A DNA stretch of 20,761 bases, from contig DAIOVG010000029.1 in the NCBI GenBank assembly GCA_036759125.1, forward strand, positions 1-20,761, given 5' to 3'. The notes beneath the pieces were generated by a model. It saw nothing but the letters and a program-made list of their open reading frames with translations, did no database searches and had not been told where the DNA came from. The DNA is from CAXXOK01 sp036759125. Lineage in GTDB: Bacteria > Bacillota > Clostridia > Christensenellales > Aristaeellaceae. Shown here piece after piece: positions 1 through 7,352 of the stretch (position 1 is the stretch's first letter; every line of letters begins with the position of its first letter). The position numbers and the translations under genes are program-made.

Positions 1-1225
1 AAAGGTTCATCAGCGTGGATTTGCCGGAGCCCGTCGCGCCCAGCAGCGCCACGGTCTGCCCCTGCCTGACCGAAAAGTGGATATCCCTGAGCACCGGGGT
101 GTTGTCCTCGTGCTCGAAGCCCACGTGTACAAACTCGATATCGCGGTCCAGCGGCGGCTTGATGGAATCCGGGGCGTCCTGCTCGGGCTTTTGCATCAGG
201 ATTTCGCTGGCGCGCCCGAAGGAGACCATCGCCTTGCCCAGGTCCGACAGGATACGGCCGAGCTGGCGGATTGGCCACAGAAGCATGCCGGTATAGCTGA
301 CGAACACCGTCATTTCGCCGATGGTCAGCTTGCCGGGGTAGGTGACGACCACCACCACGCCGATGATCAGCGTCGCCGCGCCCTGGAACAGCGCCAGCAG
401 ATCGGAACCCGACCAGTAGACGGCCAGCAGGTTGATCAGCTTGATGCTTTTTTTGTACAGGTCGTTGTTGGCCTGGGAAAACTTATCCGCTTCGTATTTC
501 TGCCGCCCGAACGCGCGCACCACGCGCACGCCGGTCAGGTTTTCCTGGAGCACCGAGCTCATCTTGCCTTCGGCTTCGTCGGCAACCTTGAAGAACCTCT
601 GCACCCACTGGAAGAACAGCCACGCGAACAGAAACAGCGGCGGAACCAGTATCATCGAATACAGCGTCATTTGCGTGTTGATGGACAGCATAACCGTGAC
701 GGCGATGGCGACCATGAACACCGTGCGGAAGATTTCCGTCAGCTGCGCCGACAGGAAGCGGCGAACGGTATCCACGTCGCTGGTGCAGCGCTGGATCAGG
801 TCGCCGGTCTGCGCCTGCACGTGGTATTCGTAGCTAAGGTTTTGCAGGTGGCTGTAGAGGCGGTCGCGCAGCTTCTGGGCGATGTTTTCGCTGGCGAAGG
901 CGGACCAGCGCCCGCGCAGGTAGTTGAACAGGCTGCCTGCGGCATAGCACACCATCAGGATGACGGCGATGATCCACAGGTGGCTGAGCAGGTAGCTCAC
1001 GCCGCCGCGCGCGTTGAACCACGCGCCAAGCTGGGCGGGCAGGTCCACCGGCGCATCCAGCTTGCCGTCGGCGGCTGAGACCAGCGCGTCGATGGTGCCC
1101 GAAAGCATCAGCGGCATGACCAGCGAGAACAGCACGCCCGCGCCCATGGCGAGGATGGACATGAGGAATTTCATTCGGTTTCCGCGGGTGATATCCCGCA
1201 AGATGCTTTGCTTTGTCGTTTGCAT
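1..1225 (-). CDS. ABC exporter half-transporter (MdlB/BmrC/BmrD type), 3' end outside the window
   Basis: This encodes an exporter-type ABC half-transporter with a fused membrane domain and ATPase domain. Only the first 408 codons are in the window; family members run to about 580 residues. Residues 1 to about 330 hold the hydrophobic segments of the membrane domain, beginning MQTTKQSILRDITRGN. The nucleotide-binding domain starts near residue 348, and the Walker A motif GATGSGKS is at residues 396-403, immediately before the window edge. The Q-loop, signature and Walker B motifs therefore lie outside. The ATG at 1225 follows GGAGGATACT at normal spacing. Proteins of this subfamily usually act as heterodimers that expel drugs or lipophilic compounds, so a partner gene may lie beyond the edge. 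Expression appears to be controlled by the leader-peptide attenuator directly upstream. The family is clear; the substrate is unknown. Confidence 0.92.
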   Translation of the reverse strand, partial: MQTTKQSILRDITRGNRMKFLMSILAMGAGVLFSLVMPLMLSGTIDALVSAADGKLDAPVDLPAQLGAWFNARGGVSYLLSHLWIIAVILMVCYAAGSLFNYLRGRWSAFASENIAQKLRDRLYSHLQNLSYEYHVQAQTGDLIQRCTSDVDTVRRFLSAQLTEIFRTVFMVAIAVTVMLSINTQMTLYSMILVPPLFLFAWLFFQWVQRFFKVADEAEGKMSSVLQENLTGVRVVRAFGRQKYEADKFSQANNDLYKKSIKLINLLAVYWSGSDLLALFQGAATLIIGVVVVVTYPGKLTIGEMTVFVSYTGMLLWPIRQLGRILSDLGKAMVSFGRASEILMQKPEQDAPDSIKPPLDRDIEFVHVGFEHEDNTPVLRDIHFSVRQGQTVALLGATGSGKSTLMNL

Positions 1226-1243
1226 AGTATCCTCCAATATCAT

Positions 1244-1275
1244 ATAAAAAACCGCCGGTGCCTTGCACCGACGGT
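1244..1275 (-). terminator. Intrinsic terminator in the exporter leader (attenuator)
   Basis: On the minus strand ACCGTCGGTGC pairs with GCACCGGCGGT (11 bp including one G-U) around an AAG loop and is followed by TTTTTTAT. It sits between the leader peptide stop codon and the exporter's ribosome binding site, so it cannot end an upstream gene's transcript usefully. Its position is that of a regulatory attenuator: read-through is needed to express the exporter. Confidence 0.88.
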
Positions 1276-1300
1276 CTGATTATGCGAAATGAGCGTATTT

Positions 1301-1396
1301 TCACATCGATAAACAGACAGACGGGCACAGATATCCCTTTTGCGCAGCAAAAGTGAGGCTCTTGCGAGCGATCGTAACATATGCGTTGTTGTACAT
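1301..1396 (-). CDS. 31-residue leader peptide upstream of the ABC exporter
   Basis: A short ORF begins MYNNAYVTIARK and ends GYLCPSVCLSM, with 31 codons and a TGA stop. Its ATG lies seven bases after a near-perfect AAGGAGGG ribosome binding site, and the promoter at 1441-1469 would place it at the 5' end of the transcript. Its stop codon is about 25 nt before the attenuator terminator. The layout of promoter, leader peptide, terminator and exporter matches the ribosome-mediated attenuation known for bmrB upstream of bmrCD in Bacillus subtilis, where ribosome-targeting antibiotics stall translation of the leader. I do not claim sequence homology with BmrB. The peptide probably has no function apart from being translated. 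It is too short for most gene callers. Confidence 0.75.
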   Translation of the reverse strand: MYNNAYVTIARKSLTFAAQKGYLCPSVCLSM

Positions 1397-1405
1397 TCTG
1401 TGCCC
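1323..1405 (-). promoter_or_regulatory. Foldable leader RNA spanning the leader peptide ORF
   Basis: In the minus-strand transcript the bases around the leader ribosome binding site (GGGCACAGA, 1405-1397) are perfectly complementary over 9 nt to TCTGTGCCC late in the leader ORF (1331-1323). Inside that pairing lie a GCTC/GAGC stem (1369-1358) and a 7-bp CTTTTGC/GCAAAAG stem with a 3-nt loop (1353-1337). The result resembles a closed multibranch fold that would mask the leader start and would be opened by a translating ribosome. The pairings are seen in the sequence; the regulatory role is inferred. Confidence 0.6.
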
Positions 1406-1440
1406 TCCTTTCTGTGTAACAATCTTTAAGTGCCTTAAGC

Positions 1441-1469
1441 AGTATACGAGCGATGAATGGGAAAGTCAA
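1441..1469 (-). promoter_or_regulatory. Sigma-A-type promoter for the exporter leader
   Basis: The minus strand has TTGACT (1469-1464), a 17-bp spacer and TATACT (1446-1441). Transcription would start near 1434, about 38 nt before the leader peptide ATG. It is nearly consensus, so the operon is probably transcribed constitutively and controlled at the attenuator. Confidence 0.8.
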
Positions 1470-1531
1470 GGGGGTTTTGGCAAGTTTTTAACAAAAAAAG
1501 GGAAAAAACGGAAACGCACTGTAGACGGATA

Positions 1532-1540
1532 TGATATACT
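1532..1540 (+). promoter_or_regulatory. Extended -10 promoter for the CHAP protein gene
   Basis: TGATATACT is an extended -10 element (TG-N-TATACT). There is no good -35 at 17 bp. It would start transcription near 1547, leaving a very short leader of about 15 nt that begins at the AAGGAG ribosome binding site (1547-1552). Confidence 0.5.
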
Positions 1541-1561
1541 CCCAGTAAGGAGTTGACCTGC

Positions 1562-2572
1562 ATGCCCAAGATCCTGGTAGTAATCCTGACCGTCTTCGTT
1601 TTGGCCTTTTCCCTGGCGCCGCAGCCTGCGCAAGCCAAGGATGCTTTGAACGCCCAGTTTGACGAGGCTCTGGCTGCGTGGCTTTCCCCCGCAGAGGCGG
1701 CCATGCAGTCCGCTTCCTATACGTTGCGCACGGGCGAAAGCGCGTATGTGCCCGCGATTTCCCCCGGTATTGTTCCGTTCGATCAGGAAGTGCCGGAGAT
1801 CGATCTGGCCGGGGCCGCGTTTGAATCGACCGACGAGCAGATTGTTTCCGTTGATGCGCGTGGCATCATGACGGGCGTTGCGCCGGGCGTCGCCACGGTG
1901 ATCTGCACCATGGCGGACAATACGTACTTTTTCGGCGTGACCGTTGCAGACGGCGCTATGCCTGAGGTTGTGAAAAACTTCATTTATACCGCCAAGCACG
2001 AGTTTTACCTGAATCGGCGGGAGCGTATGCCCCGCTCCAACCAGTATACCAAGTGGTATTACAAATCCAAAAAAGAGGTCGGCTGGTGCTCGGTGTTCAC
2101 CATCTGGTGCGCCAACGCTTCAGGCTTTGATCCCATCCCGGAGGAAGATGCCAAGGAAATTCTGCCCTCCGAGCCGCTGTTTTTGCGTGAGGGGCAGGTG
2201 GGCAACCAGTACGACGGATTTTCCCGCCTGGGCCGTTTCGTGGGCGTGCCGCGTCCCGGTTATCTGGTGATGTACGCCAACATGAAAAACGCCTACCTGT
2301 TTACGCATATCGGCATCGTGACCGACGTTGCGGACCTGGGAGACGGAAAATACCTTGTCACCACTGTGGAGGGCAATATGTCCTCGACCGTTAAAAGCTA
2401 TACCTATCTATATGACAGCACGCTGGACAACTCCCACATGACCAGCAAATCCCGTGAGAAGGTGCAAAATAACATCTCCATGGTCCCCGTGGACCAGCAG
2501 ACCGATCCCCTCACGCAGTACGAAACGACCGAGAACTTCGCCGTGTTCGGTTTCTGCGCCACCTGGCAGTAG
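1562..2572 (+). CDS. Secreted Big_2 and CHAP-type amidase/peptidase domain protein
   Basis: This is a 336-residue exported protein. Residues 1-25 form a signal peptide (hydrophobic core VVILTVFVLAFSLA, likely cleaved after AQA). Residues 89-128 look like a bacterial Ig-like Big_2 fold (TDEQIVSVDARGIMTGVAPG). Residues about 160-290 look like a CHAP/NlpC-P60-type cysteine amidase domain, with Cys176 in GWCSVF, His249 in FTHIGIV and a third polar residue near VEGN (Glu270/Asn272). CHAP domains cleave cell-wall peptide bonds, so a wall-remodelling or endopeptidase role is likely. The ATG at 1562 is preferred over the in-frame TTG at 1553 because AAGGAG lies nine bases upstream and the signal peptide then starts normally. 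It is transcribed divergently from the exporter operon. Family assignment is good; the exact substrate is unknown. Confidence 0.82.
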   Translation: MPKILVVILTVFVLAFSLAPQPAQAKDALNAQFDEALAAWLSPAEAAMQSASYTLRTGESAYVPAISPGIVPFDQEVPEIDLAGAAFESTDEQIVSVDARGIMTGVAPGVATVICTMADNTYFFGVTVADGAMPEVVKNFIYTAKHEFYLNRRERMPRSNQYTKWYYKSKKEVGWCSVFTIWCANASGFDPIPEEDAKEILPSEPLFLREGQVGNQYDGFSRLGRFVGVPRPGYLVMYANMKNAYLFTHIGIVTDVADLGDGKYLVTTVEGNMSSTVKSYTYLYDSTLDNSHMTSKSREKVQNNISMVPVDQQTDPLTQYETTENFAVFGFCATWQ

Positions 2573-2609
2573 GGCGGCGCCCGGCAAAGCAAGTTTCAAA
2601 AACGAGGAA

Positions 2610-2630
2610 AAACGCAGGCTATTTGCGTTT
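2610..2630 (+). terminator. Weak terminator-like hairpin after the CHAP gene
   Basis: AAACGCA and TGCGTTT form a 7-bp stem around a 7-nt loop, with only three T residues in its 3' arm and none after it. It could end the CHAP transcript inefficiently, or it may be unrelated and simply overlap the promoter region of the rubrerythrin gene. Confidence 0.3.
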
Positions 2631-2631
2631 C

Positions 2632-2655
2632 ACACCAACAGGATTGGTGTATACT
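2632..2655 (+). promoter_or_regulatory. Rubrerythrin -10 box with overlapping inverted repeat
   Basis: TATACT at 2650-2655 is a likely -10 box; the -35 is weak (GTTTCA at 2627-2632, 17-bp spacer). The perfect inverted repeat ACACCAA/TTGGTGT (2632-2638 and 2644-2650, 5-bp gap) sits between the two boxes and touches the -10, which is a typical repressor operator position. It does not resemble the PerR, Fur or Rex consensus as I know them. Confidence 0.45.
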
Positions 2656-2705
2656 GGTAGCGAGACAGTTGCGCCTACACAACGATATAAGAGGAGGACA
2701 CCGCC

Positions 2706-3248
2706 ATGAAAGAACTGAAAGGCACCAAGACCTACGCCAATCTGGAGGCGGCTTTTGCCGGTGAAAGCAAGGCCCGCAACAAGTACACCTATTACGCTTC
2801 CAAGGCGCGCAAAGACGGCTACATGCAGATTGCCGAACTGTTTGAGGAAACAGCCAACAATGAAAAGGAACACGCCAAGATCTGGTTCAAGCTCTTAAAG
2901 GGCGGCGAAGTGCCCGCGACCCCCGAAAATCTGGTGGACGCCGCTGCCGGTGAAAACTACGAGTGGACGGATATGTATGTCACCATGGCCGATGAAGCCC
3001 GCGCCGAAGGCTTTGACCAGATTGCCGATCAGTTCCTGCGCGTGGCCGCCATTGAAAAGGCGCACGAGGCACGCTACCTGAAGCTTTTGGCCAACGTGAA
3101 AGACGGCCTTGTCTTCAGCCGCGACGGCGACCGCATCTGGCAGTGCGGCAACTGCGGGCACCTGGTAATCGGCAAGAACGCGCCGGAGCTGTGCCCCGTG
3201 TGCAAGCATCCCAAGTCCTTTTACCGTATCCACGCTGAAAACTATTAA
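2706..3248 (+). CDS. rbr: Rubrerythrin
   Basis: Rubrerythrin reduces hydrogen peroxide to water with electrons delivered through a rubredoxin-like centre, protecting anaerobes from oxygen. The 180-residue length is typical. Residues 1-140 form the ferritin-like four-helix diiron domain, with Glu20 in AGESKARN and the Glu53-x2-His56 ligand motif in NNEKEHAK, plus the second helix pair ending IEKAHEARY. Residues 145-180 form the rubredoxin domain with Cys147, Cys150, Cys163 and Cys166 (CX2C-X12-CX2C). The ATG follows GAGGAGG at eight bases. The gene has its own -10 region with an inverted repeat and is followed by a strong terminator, so it is probably monocistronic. Assignment is secure. Confidence 0.97.
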   Translation: MKELKGTKTYANLEAAFAGESKARNKYTYYASKARKDGYMQIAELFEETANNEKEHAKIWFKLLKGGEVPATPENLVDAAAGENYEWTDMYVTMADEARAEGFDQIADQFLRVAAIEKAHEARYLKLLANVKDGLVFSRDGDRIWQCGNCGHLVIGKNAPELCPVCKHPKSFYRIHAENY

Positions 3249-3264
3249 GCAAGGTATATGCCAG

Positions 3265-3294
3265 AAAGCGCCCGCGCAAGCGGGCGTTTTGCTT
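3265..3294 (+). terminator. Intrinsic terminator of the rubrerythrin gene
   Basis: CGCCCGC (3269-3275) pairs with GCGGGCG (3280-3286) around GCAA, extended by AAAG against TTTT, followed by a T-rich tail. It begins 17 nt after the stop codon. Confidence 0.9.
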
Positions 3295-3628
3295 TTCAGG
3301 CATTCTACGGTTGGCGTTTGCCCGCTCGGTTTCATTGCCGTACGGCTCCTTGTCGGTTGCGGTACGCTGTAAAACCTCACACCATATGGTCGCTCATGGC
3401 TGAGCCATGGGTTCCGCTGTGTATGCGCTTCCCTTCAGCGCTGCCGCGCCTTCCGTTTTTCCACGCCCAACCTGACGAATATCCGGTTCGCCGGCGCGTG
3501 CGTTTTTGCCATCGCTTGCCTTTTTCGCTTTGATCATCTTGGCATCGCGCGGGTTTGCACGCTGTCGCAGGCCTTACGGGGGCAAATTTGGGAATTTCTG
3601 AGAGGGGAGGCGGCGGAAATCAATTTTC
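3295..3628. other. Gene-free stretch with clustered palindromes
   Basis: No reading frame here has a ribosome binding site, a plausible start and a protein-like composition on either strand. The stretch holds several perfect short palindromes: GCCGTACGGC (3337-3346), ACCATATGGT (3381-3390), CATGGCT-G-AGCCATG (3395-3409) and CAGCGCTG (3436-3443). It could be a decayed gene or a dispersed repeat. I cannot assign a function. Confidence 0.5.
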
Positions 3629-3637
3629 TGGTATAAT
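3629..3637 (+). promoter_or_regulatory. Extended -10 promoter for the Sel1 / glycosyltransferase / DUF5131 run
   Basis: TGGTATAAT is a perfect extended -10 (TG-N-TATAAT). No clear -35 is present at the usual distance. Transcription would start near 3644, about 36 nt before the Sel1 protein ATG. Confidence 0.65.
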
Positions 3638-3679
3638 GGGTTATGTAAGAGCCCAACATCAAGCATAAGGGGATTGCCA

Positions 3680-5056
3680 ATGAAAAAACTGCTGGCGGGT
3701 TTGCTGATCCTTGCGCTTTGCGTGCAGGGCGGGGTGGCATTGGCTGGCCGGGTTGCTGCGCCCAATATTCGGGTGGAACGGTCGCCTGAAAACGAATGGG
3801 GCAGCGCCGCCTGGACATTGCAGAGCTTCGGTGCCGACGCGCTCAAGGATGAGCTGACTCCAAGCTGGCAGGAACAGCATCCGCTGGAATGGTACCAACA
3901 GCAGGCCGCACATGGCGATCTGGCCGCGCAGCTGCTGCTGGCCAGGCACTATTACGAGGGTAACGGCGTGCCCATGGACGACTGGATGGCTGCGACCTGG
4001 TTCAGCCGCGCGGCGGAGCAGGGCAGCGCCGAGGCACAGTTTTATCTGGGCATGATGTATTTCTACGGTAACGGAATCGCTGAGAACGATGCCAAAGCGC
4101 TGGAATTCTTCGGCATGTCGGCAGCGCAGGCATACGCGCCCGCACTGTATTGGATGGGGCACATGTACCTGTATGGTTACGGTACCCGGAAAGACCAACA
4201 GCAGGCGGTTGCGTGGTACAGCAAGGCGGCCGAGGCGGGCGATGCACAGGCGCAGTTTGTTTTGGGTGATCTGTACCGCCTTGGCCAGGCTATTGACGAA
4301 GATAATGCCATGGCTGCGCATTGGTACGAGCTTTCCGCACGCCAGGGAGATGTGGACGGGGAGCGCAGCATCGGCACGATGTACTATTCGGGGCGGGGTG
4401 TGGAACAAAACTACGAAACTGCCGTACAGTGGTTCCGCAGAGCTGCCGCGCAGGGCGATACGATTGCGCAGTATTATCTGGGGATTCTGTATTACTATGG
4501 CTACGGCGTGGAGCAGAGCTATGAAGCGGCGGCGATGTGGTTTGAGAAGGCCGCGCTGCAGGGCGATATTGATGCCCAGTTCAACATCGGCCTGATGTAC
4601 GATTACGGCCTGGGTGTGGAGGAGGACGACCGCAAGGCGTTGCGCTGGTATCAGCCGTCTGCCGGCCGGGGCGACAGGAATGCCCAGCTTAGCCTGGCGC
4701 TGCTCTATTTCCGTGGCGACGGCACAGCGCAGAACAATTCCCTGGCAGCGCACTGGTTTCGCAAAGCCGCGCTGCAGGGAGATCCGGATGCCCAGTACAG
4801 CCTGGGAATCCTGTATCTGTTTGGCGACGGCATCCCGCAGAACGATGCGCTGGCTGTAGAATGGTTATCAAAAGCGGCCGACCAGGGCAACGCCTCCGCG
4901 CAGTACTCCATGGGCTGGATGTATGAATACGGCGAGGCATTGGATACCGATATGGAACAGGCACTTTCCTGGTACAGGCTTGCGGCCGCACAGGGGAATG
5001 CGGATGCGCAGGAGAGGCTGGATGCCCTGCGCACGAATACGGATAGAATTGAGTAG
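3680..5056 (+). CDS. Secreted Sel1-repeat (SLR/TPR-like) protein
   Basis: A 458-residue protein with a signal peptide (KKLLAGLLILALCVQGGVALA, cleavage near residue 23) and ten consecutive Sel1-like repeats of about 36 residues, plus the start of an eleventh, from about residue 70 to the C-terminus. Each unit follows the pattern DxxAQxxLGxxYxxGxGVxxDxxxAxxWFxKAAxQG. Sel1 repeats fold as paired helices and serve as protein-protein scaffolds; no catalytic domain is visible. One unit contains YYYGYG and another YFYGNG. The ATG at 3680 is chosen because AAGGGGA lies six bases upstream and because it starts a normal signal peptide; an in-frame TTG six bases earlier is less suitable. The glycosyltransferase gene starts 21 nt downstream, so they are probably co-transcribed. 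The repeat family is certain; the partner is unknown. Confidence 0.92.
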   Translation: MKKLLAGLLILALCVQGGVALAGRVAAPNIRVERSPENEWGSAAWTLQSFGADALKDELTPSWQEQHPLEWYQQQAAHGDLAAQLLLARHYYEGNGVPMDDWMAATWFSRAAEQGSAEAQFYLGMMYFYGNGIAENDAKALEFFGMSAAQAYAPALYWMGHMYLYGYGTRKDQQQAVAWYSKAAEAGDAQAQFVLGDLYRLGQAIDEDNAMAAHWYELSARQGDVDGERSIGTMYYSGRGVEQNYETAVQWFRRAAAQGDTIAQYYLGILYYYGYGVEQSYEAAAMWFEKAALQGDIDAQFNIGLMYDYGLGVEEDDRKALRWYQPSAGRGDRNAQLSLALLYFRGDGTAQNNSLAAHWFRKAALQGDPDAQYSLGILYLFGDGIPQNDALAVEWLSKAADQGNASAQYSMGWMYEYGEALDTDMEQALSWYRLAAAQGNADAQERLDALRTNTDRIE

Positions 5057-5077
5057 AGCAGGCAAAGGAGAGAGGGC

Positions 5078-6322
5078 ATGCGCGCAGCGCACATCAATCT
5101 GAGCTCGGAGGACACCGCGGGGCAAACCGCGCTTGCCATTTGCCAAACCCTGCAAGCCGCGGGGCATGCGGCGCTGTTTTGCTACGCCCTGGGAGGCATT
5201 CCTGAGGGGGTGCCAAGCTACCGCATCGGCAGCAAGCCGGATCGCGCGGCGCACAAGGCGCTTTCGCGCGTGCTTGACTGCGCTGGCTTCTGTTCGCGCG
5301 GCGCGACCAAAGGGCTTACGGAGCAGCTCCGCTTGTACAAGCCCGATCTGGTACACCTGCACACCCTGCACGGGTATTATCTTCATCTGCCGGAGCTGAT
5401 GGACTATCTGGCGGGCGCGAACATCCCTGTGGTGTGGACGCTGTACGACAGCTGGCCGTATACGGGCCACTGCGCGGCCTATGGCATGGCGCGCTGCGAG
5501 CGTTTCCGCGCGGGCTGCGGGAGTTGCCCAAACAAGGGCGAATATCCGGATAGCCTGGTGCTGGATCGCTCCGAAAAGAACTGGCAGAGGAAGCGCGCGG
5601 CCATTGAGAAAATCGAAAATCTGACGCTTGTCGCCCCCTCGCAGTGGATGGCCGAAGAGCTGCGTAAGTCGTTTCTGGCAAGCCGCCCCGTTTGCGTCAT
5701 TCCGGGCGGCATCGACCTGACCATGTTCCACCCCGCCGGGACGGCCGACGTGGAGGCCGTTACCGCCCGCTACGGCCTGCAGCGGCACGGCAGCAAGCCG
5801 ATCCTGCTAAGCGTCGCCCGCACGTGGCGCGCCGCCAGGGGCATCAACGATCTGATGGATCTGCACGAAGAACTCAAGCACGAGGCTGTCATCGCCGTCG
5901 TGGGTCTCAAGCCCGGCCAGATGGAGTATCTCCCGCCGGGGATGATCGGCGTGCCCGTGATTTATGGCCTCGATACCCTGCGCGCGCTGTACACCGCCGC
6001 CGATATCTGCCTGAGCCTCCGCTACGAGGACGCGCAGGACCGCACCCTCGCCGAGGCGCTCGCCTGCGGCACGCAGGTGGTTTGCTACAATCAAACGTCG
6101 CTGCCTGAGGCCATCACTGAGGATACCGGCATGGCCGTGCACACCGGGTCGGTGCAATCGGTGGTCGATGCCTGCCGCGCGCTGCTGGAAACCCCCAAGG
6201 ATCCGCTTTTTTGCATGGAGCGCGCCCAGGCGTTTGACCGCGAGGCGGAGCTGCAAACGTATATGGGGCTGTACGGCGAGCTGGTGCGGGACGCGCGGCA
6301 AAAACAGGCGGGGAGAGACTAG
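5078..6322 (+). CDS. GT4-family glycosyltransferase, WcaC-like
   Basis: This is a 414-residue cytoplasmic GT-B glycosyltransferase. It begins with an N-terminal Rossmann-like half containing NLSSEDTAGQTALAI and PDLVHLHTLHGYYLHLPEL. It carries the subgroup block WTLYDSWPYTGHC followed by Cys-rich CERFRAGCGSCPNKGEYP, which I recognise from colanic-acid WcaC-type GT4 enzymes. The C-terminal half has VIPGGIDLTMFHP and the nucleotide-sugar region YEDAQDRTLAEALACGTQVV, which supplies the second conserved Glu of the retaining EX7E-type motif. Such enzymes add a sugar to an exopolysaccharide or other surface glycan. AAAGGAG lies seven bases before the ATG. It is third-codon GC-rich like its neighbours and lies between the Sel1 and DUF5131 genes with gaps of 21 and 2 nt. 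No other polysaccharide genes are nearby, so the acceptor is not predictable. Confidence 0.88.
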   Translation: MRAAHINLSSEDTAGQTALAICQTLQAAGHAALFCYALGGIPEGVPSYRIGSKPDRAAHKALSRVLDCAGFCSRGATKGLTEQLRLYKPDLVHLHTLHGYYLHLPELMDYLAGANIPVVWTLYDSWPYTGHCAAYGMARCERFRAGCGSCPNKGEYPDSLVLDRSEKNWQRKRAAIEKIENLTLVAPSQWMAEELRKSFLASRPVCVIPGGIDLTMFHPAGTADVEAVTARYGLQRHGSKPILLSVARTWRAARGINDLMDLHEELKHEAVIAVVGLKPGQMEYLPPGMIGVPVIYGLDTLRALYTAADICLSLRYEDAQDRTLAEALACGTQVVCYNQTSLPEAITEDTGMAVHTGSVQSVVDACRALLETPKDPLFCMERAQAFDREAELQTYMGLYGELVRDARQKQAGRD

Positions 6323-6324
6323 CC

Positions 6325-7035
6325 ATGGCGATGTGGAACCCGTGGCGCGGCTGCCGCAGAACCTCGGAAGGTTGCAAGTACTGCTATATTCACAAGGGCG
6401 ACCGGAAGCGCGGCGTGGATACGACAGCGATCACAAAAACCGATTCGTTTGACGCGCCAATCAGGCGGCTGAAATCCGGCGCATACAAAATGAAGCCGGG
6501 GCAGACCGTGTATCTCTGCTTTTCCACGGATTTTCTGCTGGAGGACGCCGATCCGTGGCGCGCCGAGTGCTGGGATATGATCCGGGAACGGCAGGATTTG
6601 CACTTTCTGTTTCTCACCAAGCGCATCGAGCGCTTTCTGGACTGCGTCCCTGCCGATTGGGGCGACGGATACGATAACCTCACCGTCGGCTGCACCGTGG
6701 AAAACCAGGCCCGCGCCGACGAACGATTGAAGATTTTCAAGAGCTTGCCCATCAAGCATAAAAACATCATCCTACAGCCGATGCTGGAGGACATGGATAT
6801 CTCCCCCTACCTTTCCAGCGATATCGAGCTTGTGGTGGTCGGCGGTGAATCAGGCCGCGACGCCCGCCCGCTTGACTATGCCTGGGTGCTTCATGTGCGG
6901 GAGCAGTGCATCGCAAGCAACGTGCCCTTCCAGTTCCGCCAGTGCGGCACCCATTTCATCAAGGACGGCAAGCACTACACCCTCCCCGTGTTTCAGCTGA
7001 TCAAGCAGGCAAAAGCTGCGGGGATTGATGTTTAG
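6325..7035 (+). CDS. DUF5131 / phage Gp37-Gp68 family protein with a three-cysteine cluster
   Basis: This 236-residue protein matches the DUF5131 family in length and in its hallmark blocks: WNPWRGCRRTSEGCKYCY near the N-terminus, STDFLLEDADPWRAECW, FLFLTKRIERF, GCTVENQARADERL and VVGGESGRDARPLDYAW. Cys10, Cys17 and Cys20 form a CX6CX2C cluster resembling the Fe-S cluster site of radical SAM enzymes, so an Fe-S redox or SAM-radical role is plausible but not demonstrated for the family. Members are found in phages and in bacterial chromosomes. The gene begins 2 nt after the glycosyltransferase stop, with GGGAGAG inside the end of that gene as ribosome binding site, so it is translated from the same message. 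A functional link to the glycosyltransferase is not evident. No terminator was found after it. Confidence 0.85.
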   Translation: MAMWNPWRGCRRTSEGCKYCYIHKGDRKRGVDTTAITKTDSFDAPIRRLKSGAYKMKPGQTVYLCFSTDFLLEDADPWRAECWDMIRERQDLHFLFLTKRIERFLDCVPADWGDGYDNLTVGCTVENQARADERLKIFKSLPIKHKNIILQPMLEDMDISPYLSSDIELVVVGGESGRDARPLDYAWVLHVREQCIASNVPFQFRQCGTHFIKDGKHYTLPVFQLIKQAKAAGIDV

Positions 7036-7350
7036 TTCGGGTAGCTCCGACAGAAGCTCCTACGTATAGAAAAAATATCACTCTAACTATATCGCCAACT
7101 CGCAGACACTTGAACGAATGGCGGAAAAGTAAAAGAATAGTGCACAGAGTTTTGAATTCTGAATAAACATTCACAATCAGGCATTATGTGTTTGATAGTG
7201 ATGAAATGAAACATATGTCAATAGTTTGCTCGGCCTTATAAACTACCTTTTAAAAATAAAAACAAATCCACAATCTTGATTATTTGTATATATAGGGAGA
7301 AATAATAAATTGCGGATATTTAGAACGTTTCTGTATCGAATATTTTGGAT
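7036..7350. other. AT-rich gene-free stretch
   Basis: Base composition drops sharply from the GC-rich surroundings; runs such as TTTTAAAAATAAAAAC and TATATATAG occur. No ORF with a ribosome binding site is present on either strand. The minus-strand frame reaching from 7470 into this stretch has no start signal and probably reflects the repeat next to it. It separates two unrelated convergent transcription units and could be a remnant of an inserted element. Confidence 0.6.
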
Positions 7351-7352
7351 GC

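Noticed and set aside
77..1078. A 333-codon plus-strand ORF rich in His, Gln and Ala
   Set aside because: It is the shadow of the ABC exporter on the other strand; composition is unlike a real protein and no ribosome binding site precedes it.
3258..3533. Plus-strand ORF after the rubrerythrin gene
   Set aside because: It begins inside the rubrerythrin terminator, has no ribosome binding site and is Arg/Pro/Phe-rich like frame noise.
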